Shown here: piece after piece, positions 25,101-40,100 of the stretch | How positions within the stretch are numbered: position 1 is the first letter of the stretch | Layout: each line of letters opens with the position of its first letter | Origin: Trileptium ribeirensis | Taxonomy: Eukaryota; Nematoda; Enoplea; Enoplida; Thoracostomopsidae | NCBI GenBank assembly: GCA_030248225.1 | Contig: JASANE010003827.1 | Location: 1-64,000, forward strand | Length of the DNA: 64,000 nt | Reading direction: 5' to 3' | Notes under the pieces: model-generated | What the model was told of the DNA's origin: nothing | Database searches by the model: none | What the model saw: the letters and a program-made list of their open reading frames with translations, nothing else | Translations under genes and position numbers: made by a program

Positions 25101-28100
25101 GTTTTTATTATGTTTACTTACCCAGAAATTGTCATAACTCTGAAACGAATTGCTAATGGTATGATAACCCATAGAAATATTTTTGTTCCACGATTACTTT
25201 AAGTAATAATAATATTATCGAAAAATAAATCGTCTCAGACGAGTTACAAACGTATAATTACTATCTAGATATAATTCGACTAAGAGAAATGGTATTATAC
25301 CGTTCAAATGTTAGAAAAATATAGTATTTAATTTAAATTTTTGAAAAGCAGCCAGGGGTTTTGGAAATCAACAACTAATTCGTGCATAATATGTAAATTC
25401 CAATAAAAAGACACACAGTAAAGTGAAACACAAAATATAGGCGAGAAATCGAACTCACTCATTATAACAGGACTGACATGTGGTTCCAAGATTTTGGGTG
25501 CTTTCGGTTGGTCGGATATGAGTTGATGGAGCGCCATTGCAGCTTCCATTTGAACAGGAAGATCTTTGTCTTCACACAAAAGTCTAACGGATATTTCCAT
25601 GGCACGAACAAGACTAGGATCGTTAGCAAAATTTACTTCCGAAAATTCGCGAATACACCAACATGCCTAAAAAGGAAACAGATTTATTGCAAAGGGGAAA
25701 ACAGCGAAAAGTACTACATCAAGATTTACAATTTACGCATCACGGTTGTCCAACAATGCAGTTAAATGTCAGTGCACTTAAAGAAAATTGATGACATTCA
25801 CAGGCGGATCGAAATTTGTAATACTATTCCAAAATTTCTAGGCATGAAGCAAAAATCTAATTTTCATGTTCTGTAACAATATTTAGAATTATAATTTTTC
25901 TGATTACATGAATAAAAGCCGAAGAGACGTACATATAAAGATAGTACTTTCGTTTAAACTTTGTACCGCACATGACTATGATATCCCAAGCGAGGGTAAA
26001 ACGGAGGGACCGTGGTTTCATTATTTTTTTAAGTTATTATTTTGTTTTACCACTTGTAACACAGGGAATAACCGGAACCGGAACCAGCAATCCGGAACCT
26101 AGTCTTCGAAATTTATATATAGTAAAAGATATGAAGGAAGAAATTAAGGTATAGTCGACTTAAAATGCACTAAAAATAACTTTTACATTAAACTAAATGT
26201 ATTGCCATGACATTATTGCCGTTCTGAAACTTTAAAGAGACTGAGGAAGCTAATAATGTTTATTGATCGATCAATATGTCGTTTTATTGGGCACCCAGAG
26301 CAAAAAATGCCTTCTACTATACACCCTTGCGTATACTGCGTCAAATTGAATGTGCTTACAACGCATAGAGCGAAGAATAAACGCTTTCGCTCTGTCCCTA
26401 TTCGCCTCCCTTTACTACACATACGTTTGTTAGATGTTGTTCTGTAGGAAACTTGAAATTATTGGTTTATATGATTCAGGAAAAATTGATAAAAAGTAAT
26501 TTTCTGATCAGTGGTAAGAGACATTGTTTAGGCTAGAGTTGGACAAACAGTTCCCGTCAGTTAGATGATAATGATGATAACTTTCTAATCATAATGCTAT
26601 AAATGAGACAAACTGTTATACTGCTCGCACAGTTTCAATAAATCCAGTTCACTGCCAAGAAAGCAGTTTTTGGCTGCGTTGTAGATAACGTTACTTCACT
26701 TTAATTTCGCCTGATTTACAAAGTTTACAAGCGCACTGGCTGGCGCTTGGCGCAATTTAAATTAGCCAAGCATGCGATAAGTACTTCTATGTAAACCATA
26801 CTCTGTTACCCAGTTGGACTGGTTTAATTCGAACGTAATCCGGAGACTTCTGAATGTGTAAAATAGTTGCTCCAAGCATCGACTTGGTTTTGACTTGTTA
26901 ACAAACTGTTGCAGATTATTATGAAAAATTTCTACTGAAATTATGTGTCCTACTTACGTTTCACGCGGCAAATTGCTTAGTTAATCTTTTCTTTTGCTTG
27001 GTTGTATTGGAGCTTGATCATTGTATAATATATTTTTGGATCAGAGATGAAGCAAAAATTTGGAAATTTAACCCGGAATTCCGGTTCCGGTATGGTTTTT
27101 GCCCTTTGCCGGAACCGCAACCGGAACACGATTTTCGCCGGAGCCGGAATTCCGGTTACTCCCTGCTGTAACAGGATGTGTTTGATGCATATACCACCCT
27201 AAAACGTCTTGAACCATTGAAAATCCTAAAATCTCGACCACCCTGAATTTATCGAAAACAACAACTGACAGCACATCATATATTTGTGCTGGTCTCTAGA
27301 AAACTAAACCATCGTATTCAGTTTACCGGAAAACCTATATAGACAATTACTGATGACCTGTACGCAAAACGTCACCACACAATTCTGGAAATAAGGTCCA
27401 TTGACCCTAAATCCATTGAAAACCCATGAAAAGGTATGAAATATGCAAGCTAGACCCTATATAACCTAATCATTGTATTCAGCATACTGAAAAACCTCTG
27501 TATAAACTATTTTAATGCCATGTCCAAACTACTCAAGAGATGCTGTTTTTCGGAAATGGGGTTCGTTGACACTAAACCCAACGAAAACATTTGAAAATGT
27601 AAAAGATACTCGTACTGGACTCTCGATAACGAAATCATCGTATTCAGCACACCGGAAAACTCTATAAACAATTCCTGATGACATGTACGCAATACGTAGC
27701 CAAACTGAAGACATACTATATTCTGAAAATCGGGTTCACTGGCTCTAAACCCATTGAAAAGTCGTGAAAATACTTAACATATGCATGCTGGGCACAACAT
27801 AACCAAATAGCTGTATTCAACTTTCAAAAATACCTACGTAGTAGACAATACTTTATGTCCTACACACAATACATAATCAGTCAAATGAAAACAAACTACA
27901 TTTTGGAAATCGGATTCGTCGACTGTAAAACCCTTAAAGCCCCAATAAAATGAATAATGTGGTCTAGTGGAACTCTAGATATCAAAACCATACTTTCCAG
28001 CGTGCTTGATAATCTAATAGGCACTTATTGTAATGTAAAAACAAGCAACGACACGGCGAAATCTACATAATCGCAACTTCTGGCAAGGAGTGGATGAACA

Positions 28101-31100
28101 TACTCGGGACCAGAGCGGCCCAGTGAGTGGTCACATAAAAAAGTCGTAGCCAGCAGAGTTGTAGATTTCGATGCGCTTTTTCTATTACTACGGTGGTCTC
28201 CATTTTCGATGCAAAGTATGCGTGGCGAGATATGGGCTGCGAAACTCTGTTATTCGTATGGCACGATTTGGCAAAGAACCTTAAAAACATGTTTTTGCCA
28301 ATTACACCCGAAAAATGCGGTGGGAGCTGTTCGCGTTCAACTAAAGGACACATCGCCGCCAGTTTTATGTCGAACAAAAAACTTGTCGAAATCCGTATAT
28401 CCGAATATGAGTTATGAATAACACCGACAGACAAAAAAAATGCAATTTTCACGATTTTTCCCTGAGCTCTCAGTGGAAACTCCGCTCGCTCTGTTTCAAT
28501 TAAAAAATTGCATTACTTAATAGAAACACAATTGAACTATGTTGCAAACGAACAGCCATAATTTAAAATACTAGTCAGCAGCGTCAAACAAGAGTGCAAG
28601 ATACCTTCTTGACAAAACGACATCTCCATAAAAGTGGTGAAGCATAACTTGACACATTTAGCCCTTACTCCCATTAGTTCCAAGTTTAAAGGGGCCACGG
28701 CATCATCGACATTTGCGCCAACCCCTATCCCAATTTTCTGCGGCTAAAATATTAATTTCAACAAAAACTCCTTAGAAAGCTGGTTTGAACCCAAATATAC
28801 GACTTTTGCACCGTTTCTAAAGTCAATAATTAACAATTTTGGAGACGAAATACATAAAATTTTTAAAAATTTTAGATTTCGAAGTCAGGGGTGGCTTAGT
28901 TCAAGCTGGGATTCCCAGTTGATGCCCCGTGGCGAAATCCGGCGCCCACGGTTGGTAAGCAGGGGGCCCGTTTGTGCACATGTGGCAAAATTTTCACCGA
29001 ATGGAGAAGCCAGATGGTTAGACAATATATAAATAGCTGAGTTCAAACATAATTATAGTGTGGAAGCATACCCATCAAATTAAAGTAAGCAATAACATCA
29101 CAACGAAAAGACGCATCATGTTTAATGAGGGAAACATTGTATTCAAGAAAAGTCTCAAAACGTGGTGCACACCAAACCATGCACTACAAAATTTGAGCCT
29201 ACAGCTGGACATGGGGCACTCCGACAAAAATCAGCAAGATTTCAGCAACTTTAAACACACCATTATCTATTATCATTACATCATGATTTTATCAAAAATA
29301 AGAACTCACTTTAAAATTATTTCCACTTTTGTACTTTACCAGTAGTAACTAAACTACATAGGTATGTATTGCATCAAGAAGCTAAAAATACTGATGCCCA
29401 AAAATTATTGACTGCATTGTTTCTAATTCATGCTGCATCGTAGCCTAAAACACAACCGGAAATTTTTGGAAACGATGTAAAGTTTTTATTAAATTTTAAA
29501 TGAATAGCTCTGGACAGTAGTAAGATATCTCGTATTACTACACTTTTCAGTAACATAGCTAGCAACAAATTTTCGAGTTTATATAACAATATTTCAGCAA
29601 AGCAAAAGAAACTCAAAACTGATGCAGGCACAACTATGTTTGGCTTAGATAATGTTAATAAGATATGAGAACGCAGATAATGTCAAACTTGAAACAATAC
29701 AAATTTGATTCCCATGAGCCTTGGGTATTTGAATGCATACAGTACAGAATGCTGATAACTTACTGTCACAAACATACAAACCAAGGTATCGAATTTACAA
29801 CCAGGTGCGACAATTCTATATATTGGTTTCATATGCTTCTACGCTGATAATAAAATTGATTGACGGCACGCAATAATCATTACGATCTTCTGCTGCCCCA
29901 TGTTATTCTATTGTAATATAGTGTTCCATTTGTAGCGCCGCCGTAATTTTCTATTTTTGTATTCAGAATTATTTTAAACATATTGTATTTAACCACTGTG
30001 ATAGTAATGCTTGACTTACCCTAGCTCGCAAAAACCCGTACGAACTTTCGGACAAAGGCATAACGTGTGAACACAGCATGTTCTCAAGTTCCGTTTTGTA
30101 CATTTTCTTCTGAAAAAATACAATGATTCATATTATATAACGAATTGATGCGGAACGAGCGGGCGAAGTTTCCGCTGAGGCGCAAGAGCGAAAATTTCTT
30201 ATTTTGTATCGGTTACTGACATTCATAGCTAAATTTCGGATAGGCGGATTTTGTCAAATCTTCTGTGCGGTAGCAAAAGTGACAAAGATGTGCCCTTTGC
30301 TTGAACGCGAACAGCGCCGACGCCATCTACCCCGTCAAAATTCCAAAAAAACAGGTTTTAAGGGTTCTTTTTAAGGGTAACGTCGCCAGAAGCGAAAAAT
30401 ATCTACAACTTTGTTTACGACATTTTTGTGGCAACACTTCCTGGGCCACTGTGGGTCCGAATATGGTACATTGACGCTTTGTCAGAAATAGCGATTTTTT
30501 AGATTTTGGCGTGTTACTGTTTCCTTTACCTTGTAATAAGTACCTGTTAGGTTATCAAACACGTTGGATACAATGGTTTTGCTATCTAGAATCCAACTAA
30601 ACTATATTATATCTTTTCATGGGATTCCAAGGGTTTCACTGTTGACGAGTCCGACTTCCAAAATATGTGTTTTCATTTTTGTCTGATTGTGTATTGCGTG
30701 CAGGGCAACAAAGATGGTCTATATACAGGGTGCCCGCGCCTAGAAGAAGTCTATTTTCAAGGATTTCCCCGAATATTTATGGCTATTTTCCCGAATGACA
30801 AATCGCTGTTGCAAGCCTATTTCTGGACTTAAAGCACTTCTTTCAACAACATGCCTATCCGCTCGTTACTATCAGTTGTTACTCCAATGTGCCACTTTCC
30901 CCTAGCGTATAGTTAGTTACCCGAGGACGCGACGATACCCAAGCTGGGGATGAGGTGATTTGGATAAGGTTATCAGGTCAAAAATCCGTACCGCAAGCGG
31001 CAAAAGACGCCTGAGCACAACGAAATGGGTCATTCAGCATCCAATAAGCATGGTTTAAACACGGTCAATAACATGTGCATTTCGCAGTCAAGCTCCTCAT

Positions 31101-34100
31101 CGGGCAAGCTTTGATTTAGGTTTACAGTTTACTATCCGGATGTCTAGGCTTTGACTATATAAACTAGGGCACGCGTCGTCATTCCGATACGGTTGAATAA
31201 ATATAACAAGGAAGATAGAAACGAATGTGCATTAAACAATTAGACCCGGAGGTGCATATAAGCAACATTTCGCATGAAAGCAACATTTAGGATAAAAATT
31301 CTGAACACATTTAGAAGAATATATACGTCTGCACTTTGTCGCAGTAACTTCACTGAATACCAAACAAAATTCAAGGGAATTCCAACCAAATTCAAGGATT
31401 TTCCCGAATTTTGAGGATTTATGCCGAAATTCAAGGATTTTCCCGGTCACTTTTCGTTTTCCCGGATTTTCAAGGATTTTCCCGACCGCGATCACCCTGT
31501 ATATATAGGTATTTTTGAAAGCTAAAATAAAGATCTGGTTATCTTGAGCCCAGCGTGCAAATTTCAAGCCTTTTCAATTGGTTTAGGGCCAATGAACCCA
31601 ATTTTCAGAATATAGTCTGTCTGTTGTTATTTCGTTACGTATTACACACAGGTCATCGAGAAATGCCTAAAAAGCTAATCCGGTATGCTTAATACGATGG
31701 TTTCGCTATCTCAGAGTCTAGTACCAGTATCTTATGCCTTTTCTTTTTCTTTAGGTTTAGATCAATGAGCCCAATTTTCAGAAAATCTTCAGTAGTTTGG
31801 TACATGGCATCAAAAAATAGTTTATATAGAGGTTTTCCGGTATGCTGAATATAAAGATTTGGTTACCTAGAGTTCATCGTGCATACGTCATGTCTTTTCA
31901 TGGCGCTTCAATGGGTTTAGGGTCAATGAACCCGATTTCCAGAATATAGTCTGTTTTCAGTAGTTTTGTAAAATATTGCGGATAGGTAATCATGAATTAT
32001 TGTCTATAAAGGTTTTTCCGTAAGCTGAATACGATGGTTTGGTTATATAGAGACCAGAAGAAATTTTGATGCGTTGTCAGTCATTTTCGATGGGTTTAGG
32101 ATCGACAACGTTTTAGGATTTTCAATGGATTGAAGGTACATAGACCACAGCCTGTTACAGTTGATTAAACAAAGCGACAAATAAAAATGAAACCACGCTC
32201 GCTCCGTTTCACCCTCGGTTGCTAGTTTCTAATATTGGCCTGTCCACGGTGGGGGATGGGGATCCCCTTTCCAAATCCCCCATGTTCGTGAGACTTTCCC
32301 CATGTCCTTCCCCCGTTGTTCAACCGGCCATGTTCAACTTATTCGAAATTTATTTTTGTCTGAAATTTTTTTGTTTGCAAATTGTTTTTAAACATTAATT
32401 ACCACTATTTATAATGCTAAACTTCGTTTTATACCTTGAAAATACACGCACGGTTGTAAAAGTACGTGAAAATAAAAAATATTTAGTATTCTTGAGCAAA
32501 ATTTATTCCCCCACTTTGATATTCCCATTAAGAATGAACATGAGATCCCTCCACTTTTAGGACCAGCGGACCAGGTAATTTTTCTAGCTTCAATGTAAAG
32601 CTTTTCCGTGCTCCGAAGAGCATTTTTTCACCACAATGTCCTTTTTCAGTAGAGTACACCAAAATCAACTCACCATAAAATAACCATAATTTTTCTACCG
32701 AAACGACTACCGTAGTGCATCCAGGCAATGAAGCAAATAAATGCATTTCAAGAGCAAAACCATTGCTGTACCGCATTATATATCTCGGTTTTCATTTTTG
32801 GTACAAGAGCATTTTTCACCGACAACCCTGTTTCACACAGCCAAATAAGTACGCATTACTTAACGCTATATTTTTCCAGTAACATCTTTGTGAGTGGTTT
32901 TTTCCATGTCCGTAAAGGGCATCCTACTAATATATGTCATTTTTTCCAGAAAACTAATAAAAGTTGTTAGTACCATTGTTGGTCACAAGGGCCAAAATCA
33001 AGAGTTAGACCATCAAAATTTGGCTAGTAGATTGCGATAAATTAGGGTATTAGGAGAATTGAGCCAAAAGCCATAGTTTCAAAGCCATTTTGGGGATTAA
33101 TTCGGGTATTTTGGTGGCTAGAAGGGTCAAACTATTGTTAGGTTCTCCAAAAAATAAGCTTAAACTTCCAAGACCTGCTATATGTCACCAAACCGACAAT
33201 TTGCCTAGCCAAAATTAAATTTAAGAGCTGCAATAAGGAGCCGACAGCGATATTCGGCTAGTTTGGGGTAAACAAGGTTGGGGGTCTACAAGAGCCAAAA
33301 TCATAGGCTGTCCAAGAAATAAGTTTGACCTTCCCCCACATAGTATCTGCCATCCAAAGGATTTGGTCAGCCAAAATTAATTTAAAGGCCTGGAACTGGC
33401 CGCGAAATTTGGTGATTTTGGGGCTAAATAATAGTGGATATTTTGGGGGCTAGAAGAGTCAAAATCATAGTTAGGCTGTCCAAAAAATAAATTTGACCTT
33501 CCCGAACATAGTACTTGTCACCCACAAAATAATATACCCAGCCAAAATTATTATAAGGGCATCAAACAGGAGTAAGTTGACAGCGAGATTTTGCCATTTT
33601 GGGGATAAATTACAGTATGCTGGGGCTAGAAGAGCCAAAGTCATAGTCAACCTGTCTACAATAAACACCTTCCCCGACCTAATATCTGTTGCCCAAACGA
33701 TTTACCCAGCTAAAATTGATTTAATGACTTTAAACAGGAGCTGACACCGAAATTTGGCCATTTGGGGGTGAATAAGGGTATTTGGGTAGCTAGAATAGCC
33801 AAAATCATAGTTAGCCTATTCAAAAATAAACTTGATCTTCCCTGACCTGTAATATGCTTGTTTATTTGCCAATAATAAAATAACAAAGCAATTAAGATGC
33901 TAATTAATGAGGAAATATTATTAATGCAACATTAGGATAAGAAAACAGTAGAATGAATTGGCTGGGATTAGGATGGGTAAAAAACCACTAATACCTATCC
34001 CTTAAATGATTAAGTAAATTAATCTCAGCCAGAGGTTGTTTAAAAAGTATAATACTTTCGGAATTTCAAGGCTTAAGTATTCCAAGCGTTAATTATACCA

Positions 34101-37100
34101 CAGAAAAAGAAATAACGTCGTAAATAAAGTCTATGATGCTTAATCAATTTGGCCGAATTTGATCGTGTGTTAGACGTCACCACTAGATCCAAAAATAGCG
34201 TTTTGACCCTTCAAAAATCTACTCCTCCGCTAATTTTAAGTTAGAAATGTAAATTTAGGTAAAAATATCGAGCAAGTAAGGTTCCTTAACTTGAAGTTTC
34301 TATTTTTTATTTTGACCTCAAAATCGAGTTATGGTCTCAAAACCGGGCAAAAGTCTGATCTTTGAGGCCAAAAACACAGGGTATCCATCTGTTATAACGG
34401 CACTAGTGCACCAATTTTGCATAGTTACCAAACCAAGTGCAAATAATGATCAAAGCGTGTACAAATGAAATGTCGAAAACGTTCTTTATATTTCATCGCG
34501 TTATAAACTTACGCACCGAAACGTAACAAATTTTTGCAATCCAATACTATATTCTGTACGTCATGTACACCCCTATACTCTATACCCTCTGTACACCTCT
34601 AAACTCTGTACGTCATGAGTAAAACATAGGGTTTTAGCGCAATTTTGTGGCAGTGCTACAGAACCACTAAGCCTATATCGCCATTTTTTAAATCTTCAAC
34701 GTGAAAAGATGTAACTATTGGTATGGTGAAGCCCTGTGTCGATCATGCAATTTTCAGGAAAATCAAAAAACCAAAATCACAAAATCTTCAAAATGGCGTG
34801 TACACGCACGCCTGTAAAGATATCAAAAATAAAAAGTCCAGAGCGGACGACCCAAAATTAGAGACACCAAAAACACCCACCGGAAACGTATCACTAAAGT
34901 CCGACTGCAAAATAACATGAAAAAGACAGAATTCCCCTTAACGCAGTTTTATTTTGTTTCAGAAAATAACCGTCATAACACATTATTTTCACACCAAATC
35001 CAGTCGTAAATTTATGTGGTGACAGAGCATTATATTTCTCTTTAAACATTAAAAGGACATCTGTGAATAAAACGGCTGATTTAGAATTTGTGATTTCATG
35101 ATATATAAATAGAAACGCTGGAAATTAGCCAATAGTACAATGTTTACCACTAATTATTACAGCAGACATTACGGCAACAATATATTATATACCTTCATAA
35201 GATTTGGCGCTAGCGATCCAATCATATGTAAAGCACCGTCTTTCTTCTGTGGTGTAGAGTTTGGATCGTTCATAATGCGAACAACAAATTGGACAGTTTT
35301 GTTTAAAATGCCTTTACGTTTCATCGCGTTCACGAGTAGTCGAATTGCCGCATGTACCGGATTGATTATTTCTTCGTAGACATCTGTCAAAATGAGTGCA
35401 CTAAACATCGTCAATAAATTATTGTAAAAACAAATCCAATTCTGAGACATGCTAGTTGAAATTCTGCAAAGTAGGAAGTAAGTTAAGCTAATCAATTTGA
35501 AGTCGTTAAAAATGAAGGGATGCGAGCAGTCACAGCTAGGGACGAGATTCAAGCCGGTTACTACATACCCATACGTCAGTTTATGTATCGCAAACTGGGC
35601 GTTAATCGCGACCGTGGATAAGGTGTAGCACCCACATAAAAGCCGCATATATGGATCGCAGTGGCAGTCCATATTAAATCCCCGGGGTTCTTTGTTATTT
35701 TTACAAACTGTTTCAGAGACAACGAAGACACTGTGTTTATAATATATATTACCAATTCGTAAGTGCACTTCAGGTGCATACAGCAACGTTATTCATTTGT
35801 CAAAATCACGAATTGATTTGTGGAAAGATTCGCGTTCACATTTTTGTCATTGGTATTCGTATTTTTGTGAATGAGAATTAGGGCTCTGCGATGTACAAAT
35901 AGAGTTTGCGTTCGCACACATTTGTGCATTTCGCACGTTTGTCCTCGTTCATCAACTGACATTCTGAATCAGACAGCAATGATCGTTGGCCTATTTGTGT
36001 ATTACACCATACGAGAAAAACGCTATTGGTAATGGCGTTTTCAGATGTACGCGATCAGTAAAATGCGATGCTAAATCGCAAAATAGTGACCACTAATAGC
36101 GCCTAAGCGTTGCTGCATCACAAATTGTGTACGCGTACATTAGGGAAAATCGTGATTTGTTCGCGTTCGTCGCTGTTACGATCGAAAACTAATTTGACAA
36201 AAGAACAACCCAGATGAGCCACGTAAAATGAATAATTCTATGTTCTATATACAGTACTGAATCGCCAGAAACGAGTGCTGTTCGTTCGAAAGCCGAAACT
36301 TTAGCGCGCTGTACAGATTTGTGAAGCGGATAATTTTTTCGATTTTAGTTCTGTTCCACTATGAAACGCTACTGTCATTCTGGTCAGTACTGTACATTAC
36401 GTTTAGAATTTTACAGACAGTGAGGAATAATCACGCAGAAACACGGTTTCACTGGCATCAAACGTCATCGTGTCGTATAAAACACAAACAAGATGAGAAT
36501 AGCACTACTGATAACAACTAGTGCTGTCTGACAAATAACTTGTGTAGAAACTTACACACGTTCAGCTCATCTAGTATTTATAGCACAATATTGAAGTATG
36601 CATTGTACCGTATTTTGTTCGAATGAATTCTTGCGGATCCTCGTCCCACATTTCTTGGTCCCTCTCGCTATGACACATCAACGGAAATATTATTTCTTGC
36701 ACCAGCGGCTAAAGCAAATATCTCAAAATTACTAGTCAGCTCAAAACATATAGCATTTCACACATAATTCAAAATCCACAAAAAAGCGCACAGTGAGCAA
36801 TGCCATGTTTATAGTGCTTCAACATAATGGCCAAAAGCATGCTAATAGTAACAACAGATGAAAATCGTGCTCTAAACGGTTATAGTTAGGGATAAAAACA
36901 AAAGTAAATCTTTTGCAAACCGCTCGCGAAAAGTTGGCAGCTATGCAATTATTCACGAATTTTCTTTTCACCATTTTTTCGCGAACGAGTTGTTTTATTT
37001 CCGTGCAAAACTGTACTAGCCTGAAATAATAATTTTTATTATCTTTTATATCAAATTTGAGTTTTCTAAACATATAGTTGCATAAAAATTAAACACTGGA

Positions 37101-40100
37101 CATGAAGAACATTCGATTCCTTGGTTTTGACAAGACACCGTTTTAATCTTATTCAACATACTTCATATTGCCTAATATTATAGTTTGTTTTTATATTACA
37201 GCCTATTCCATATCTTCCGTATCTACGAATGTGCTACAAAGCTAAGCCCTGAAAAGTGTTGAAAAATAATTTCTTTTGCGTTCAGTAAACAGTGGTGGTC
37301 AATGAAATAGTACAAAACATAATGAAAGTTCTAGAGTGTTGCCTGAGGCAGAGGTTAGGCGATAAATTGTGTCACCGATAGGCCACCGTACCAGTTTAGA
37401 TAAAAACAGCATCAGTGCACAAACCTATACGTCTTATGCTTTTTTTGAAAAGACATAAAGATGTGCGCTGTCGTTATTCTCGCATTTGATGAAAGGGTCC
37501 AATATATCAGGAATAAATGACCAACTAACTTGAATATCTTGCACGTTATATCCGGACACAGTATCTAAGTTCTTAAAAGTTCTAAGCTCTATTTATTTTA
37601 CAGGTGTTATAAATAAAAACAAGGCAGCGATCCTGTAAGCTTAGACCAAAACAGTTCCGAATTCGCACATCTGCACAACAGACAATAGCCGATCAGAAGA
37701 AGACTAACTTGCTTTCGGAGTTGGAAATGTAAAAAATTTGCACTCTCAAATAAAGTTCAAAATAAATAGTCAAATTTTAAAATATTTCAATATTATTTCG
37801 TAATCAATGACCTACTTATTTCTGAAACGAGTGACCAAATTTGGAGCCTTTCGAACACTGAAGTGGTTCATCTTTAATTTTTGATTACTTAACTAAGCAC
37901 CTAAGCATCAACGCAGAACACGGTATGCCAGCCCGCTAAAACTAAACATGAAAAATCAAGACCAAAAACATTTTCAAAAAAATATTGAATAACGTCACAA
38001 TACGGAGGTTTCAAGGTAAACCTCAAACTAGGGATTCACAATGAATTATCCTACCAGCCGATTGTAATAACAGCACAGCATGTGATTATACTAGTAAACC
38101 AACAATAAGACTGACATTCGATATTTCGTTGCACTAATCACCATATAAGATACTCGGGAGTCCACTGACATTCGATATTTCGTTGCACTAATCACCATAT
38201 AAGATACTCGGGAGTCCACTTTAGAGACGCACAGCTACTCGCGTCTCAGCGCCGATCAGTGACTTTATTGGGAGCAGTGCGAAAATATATTTTTTATTTT
38301 AACCTACAGAAATTTTATCTCCAATGAACACAAGGTACAATTAAAATGAATATTTTGACATCGGCCGCGCACCAAAATCGAAAGTATTTGCTGTACAACA
38401 ACCGACCACGAAGGTGTTTAGTACTAAGGCAATTTTACGCGTGTACACAGCTTGTATACTGCAAACGACTGCAAACACAGAAAGGCAATCTATGAAATAA
38501 AACCTTACTAATAAACCGACGATCATACACGTGACCAAGACTGGATCGTTACGTCCACAGCAACCATGTAATGACGAACACATCCTATACATATTCCTAT
38601 TATCCCGCTACCCAAATTACATTTATACACGACAAAAAGGATCCACCCACATTCTAGCACCAGATACACAGCGAAAATGTATTAGTAAAAAATATTAACA
38701 GCAAAAATCACTGATAAGTGGTAGGTGAGAAAAATATTCTGACAGGCGTTAGTAATCCATTAAATACATCAGAAAAACGTAAGATCCTATTAGCGTGCAA
38801 GCGTCTGTAAAGAGCTATAAGTCGACAGATTAAAATACATCGTACTGTTAAACGGTGCTACGTTACGCTGAACTTGCGAGATCTTAAACATAAATGAGTT
38901 AAAATAGCAGCACTAAGCGGACCAAAGGCAGCGATGTAAACAGCGAAACTTAAAAACCATACATGCAGTCTCAGCGTTCAGTAACCATTAATTTTTCTAA
39001 ACCGACTGTTAGCAGTATTCTTGAAGGATTTTGATGAAAAAATCTATGTTCCTTGCTGTTAGTTTACGCAGAATTTCATAGGCGAAATAGATTTATTCGA
39101 TGTCTTCATTAAGGGCACTGCTATATACGCATATCAACCTAATCATTATCAAAATACCTTAATCTGAATCCATGATTCAAAATGAGCGTTTTTATCGTTC
39201 AGCTATTTTTAATCAATATTTTTATGGCATTAAATGAACCCAAGTAAATTTTACGGCTTCCGATAAATTTATACACCCAACGAAGAGAAAAATGCTTAGA
39301 AAAATTTCCTGGTGCAACAATAAAATTGCCTGTTTTTCCTTATGAAAAGCCAAAATTTCCTGTATTCCATGATTAGCGAAACCGCTCAAGTTAGTTGTAG
39401 GTGCTATTTGTGATGACAAACTTCCACAAATGTTTAACGTTTTCCTGTTTTATAATAGCGTACTATAATAAATTTATAAGGCATAAATTTAACCAATCCT
39501 GTGTATAATAGCACAAAAACGCCCAAAACCAATAAACGGCCAGAATTCACAGACCAAAAATAGTTCAAATAAGGCTCGATCTTAATTTTGTAGTCAACAG
39601 GCACTCATTACCGCTGGCTTCAACATTCATTAAAAATTTAGTCCATAGGCATGAGTCCATAATCTCTGGGAACACAAAAAAGTGTCGGAATTAACAAGTA
39701 GCATGAAATAATGAACACGCCCCACTCCACTGTTTACATCGAAATATAATAATTCAACGTTTCCTATTTGTCAAAGCAAATTTATTGTTAATACAATAAA
39801 TCGCATCAGAAACGCCGTTAAGACATTTCTGATTGATGTTAAAGGCAATAATTGTCAAATCGATTTTCCAGCATTTTACTCAATGTTAAGTTTCAGAATG
39901 AAATCTTAGGAAAATTGAAAATTTTAAAAATCAAATGGAGACACGTGGGAAAGTAAACAAATATGTCATATGGTATTAAATCAGAAATTCCAAAAATTTC
40001 CAAGGCACAAAACAGTTTTGAACCTTAAACAATCGAATAATTCCGAAAATGCCCAAATTTGAACAAACCAGCATTACAATAGGACCTCGATTTATGGATA

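Noticed and set aside
28063..28452. 129-codon minus open frame
   Set aside because: It lies inside the composite repeat, has no known motif, and its inverted copy at 30 kb does not keep the frame.
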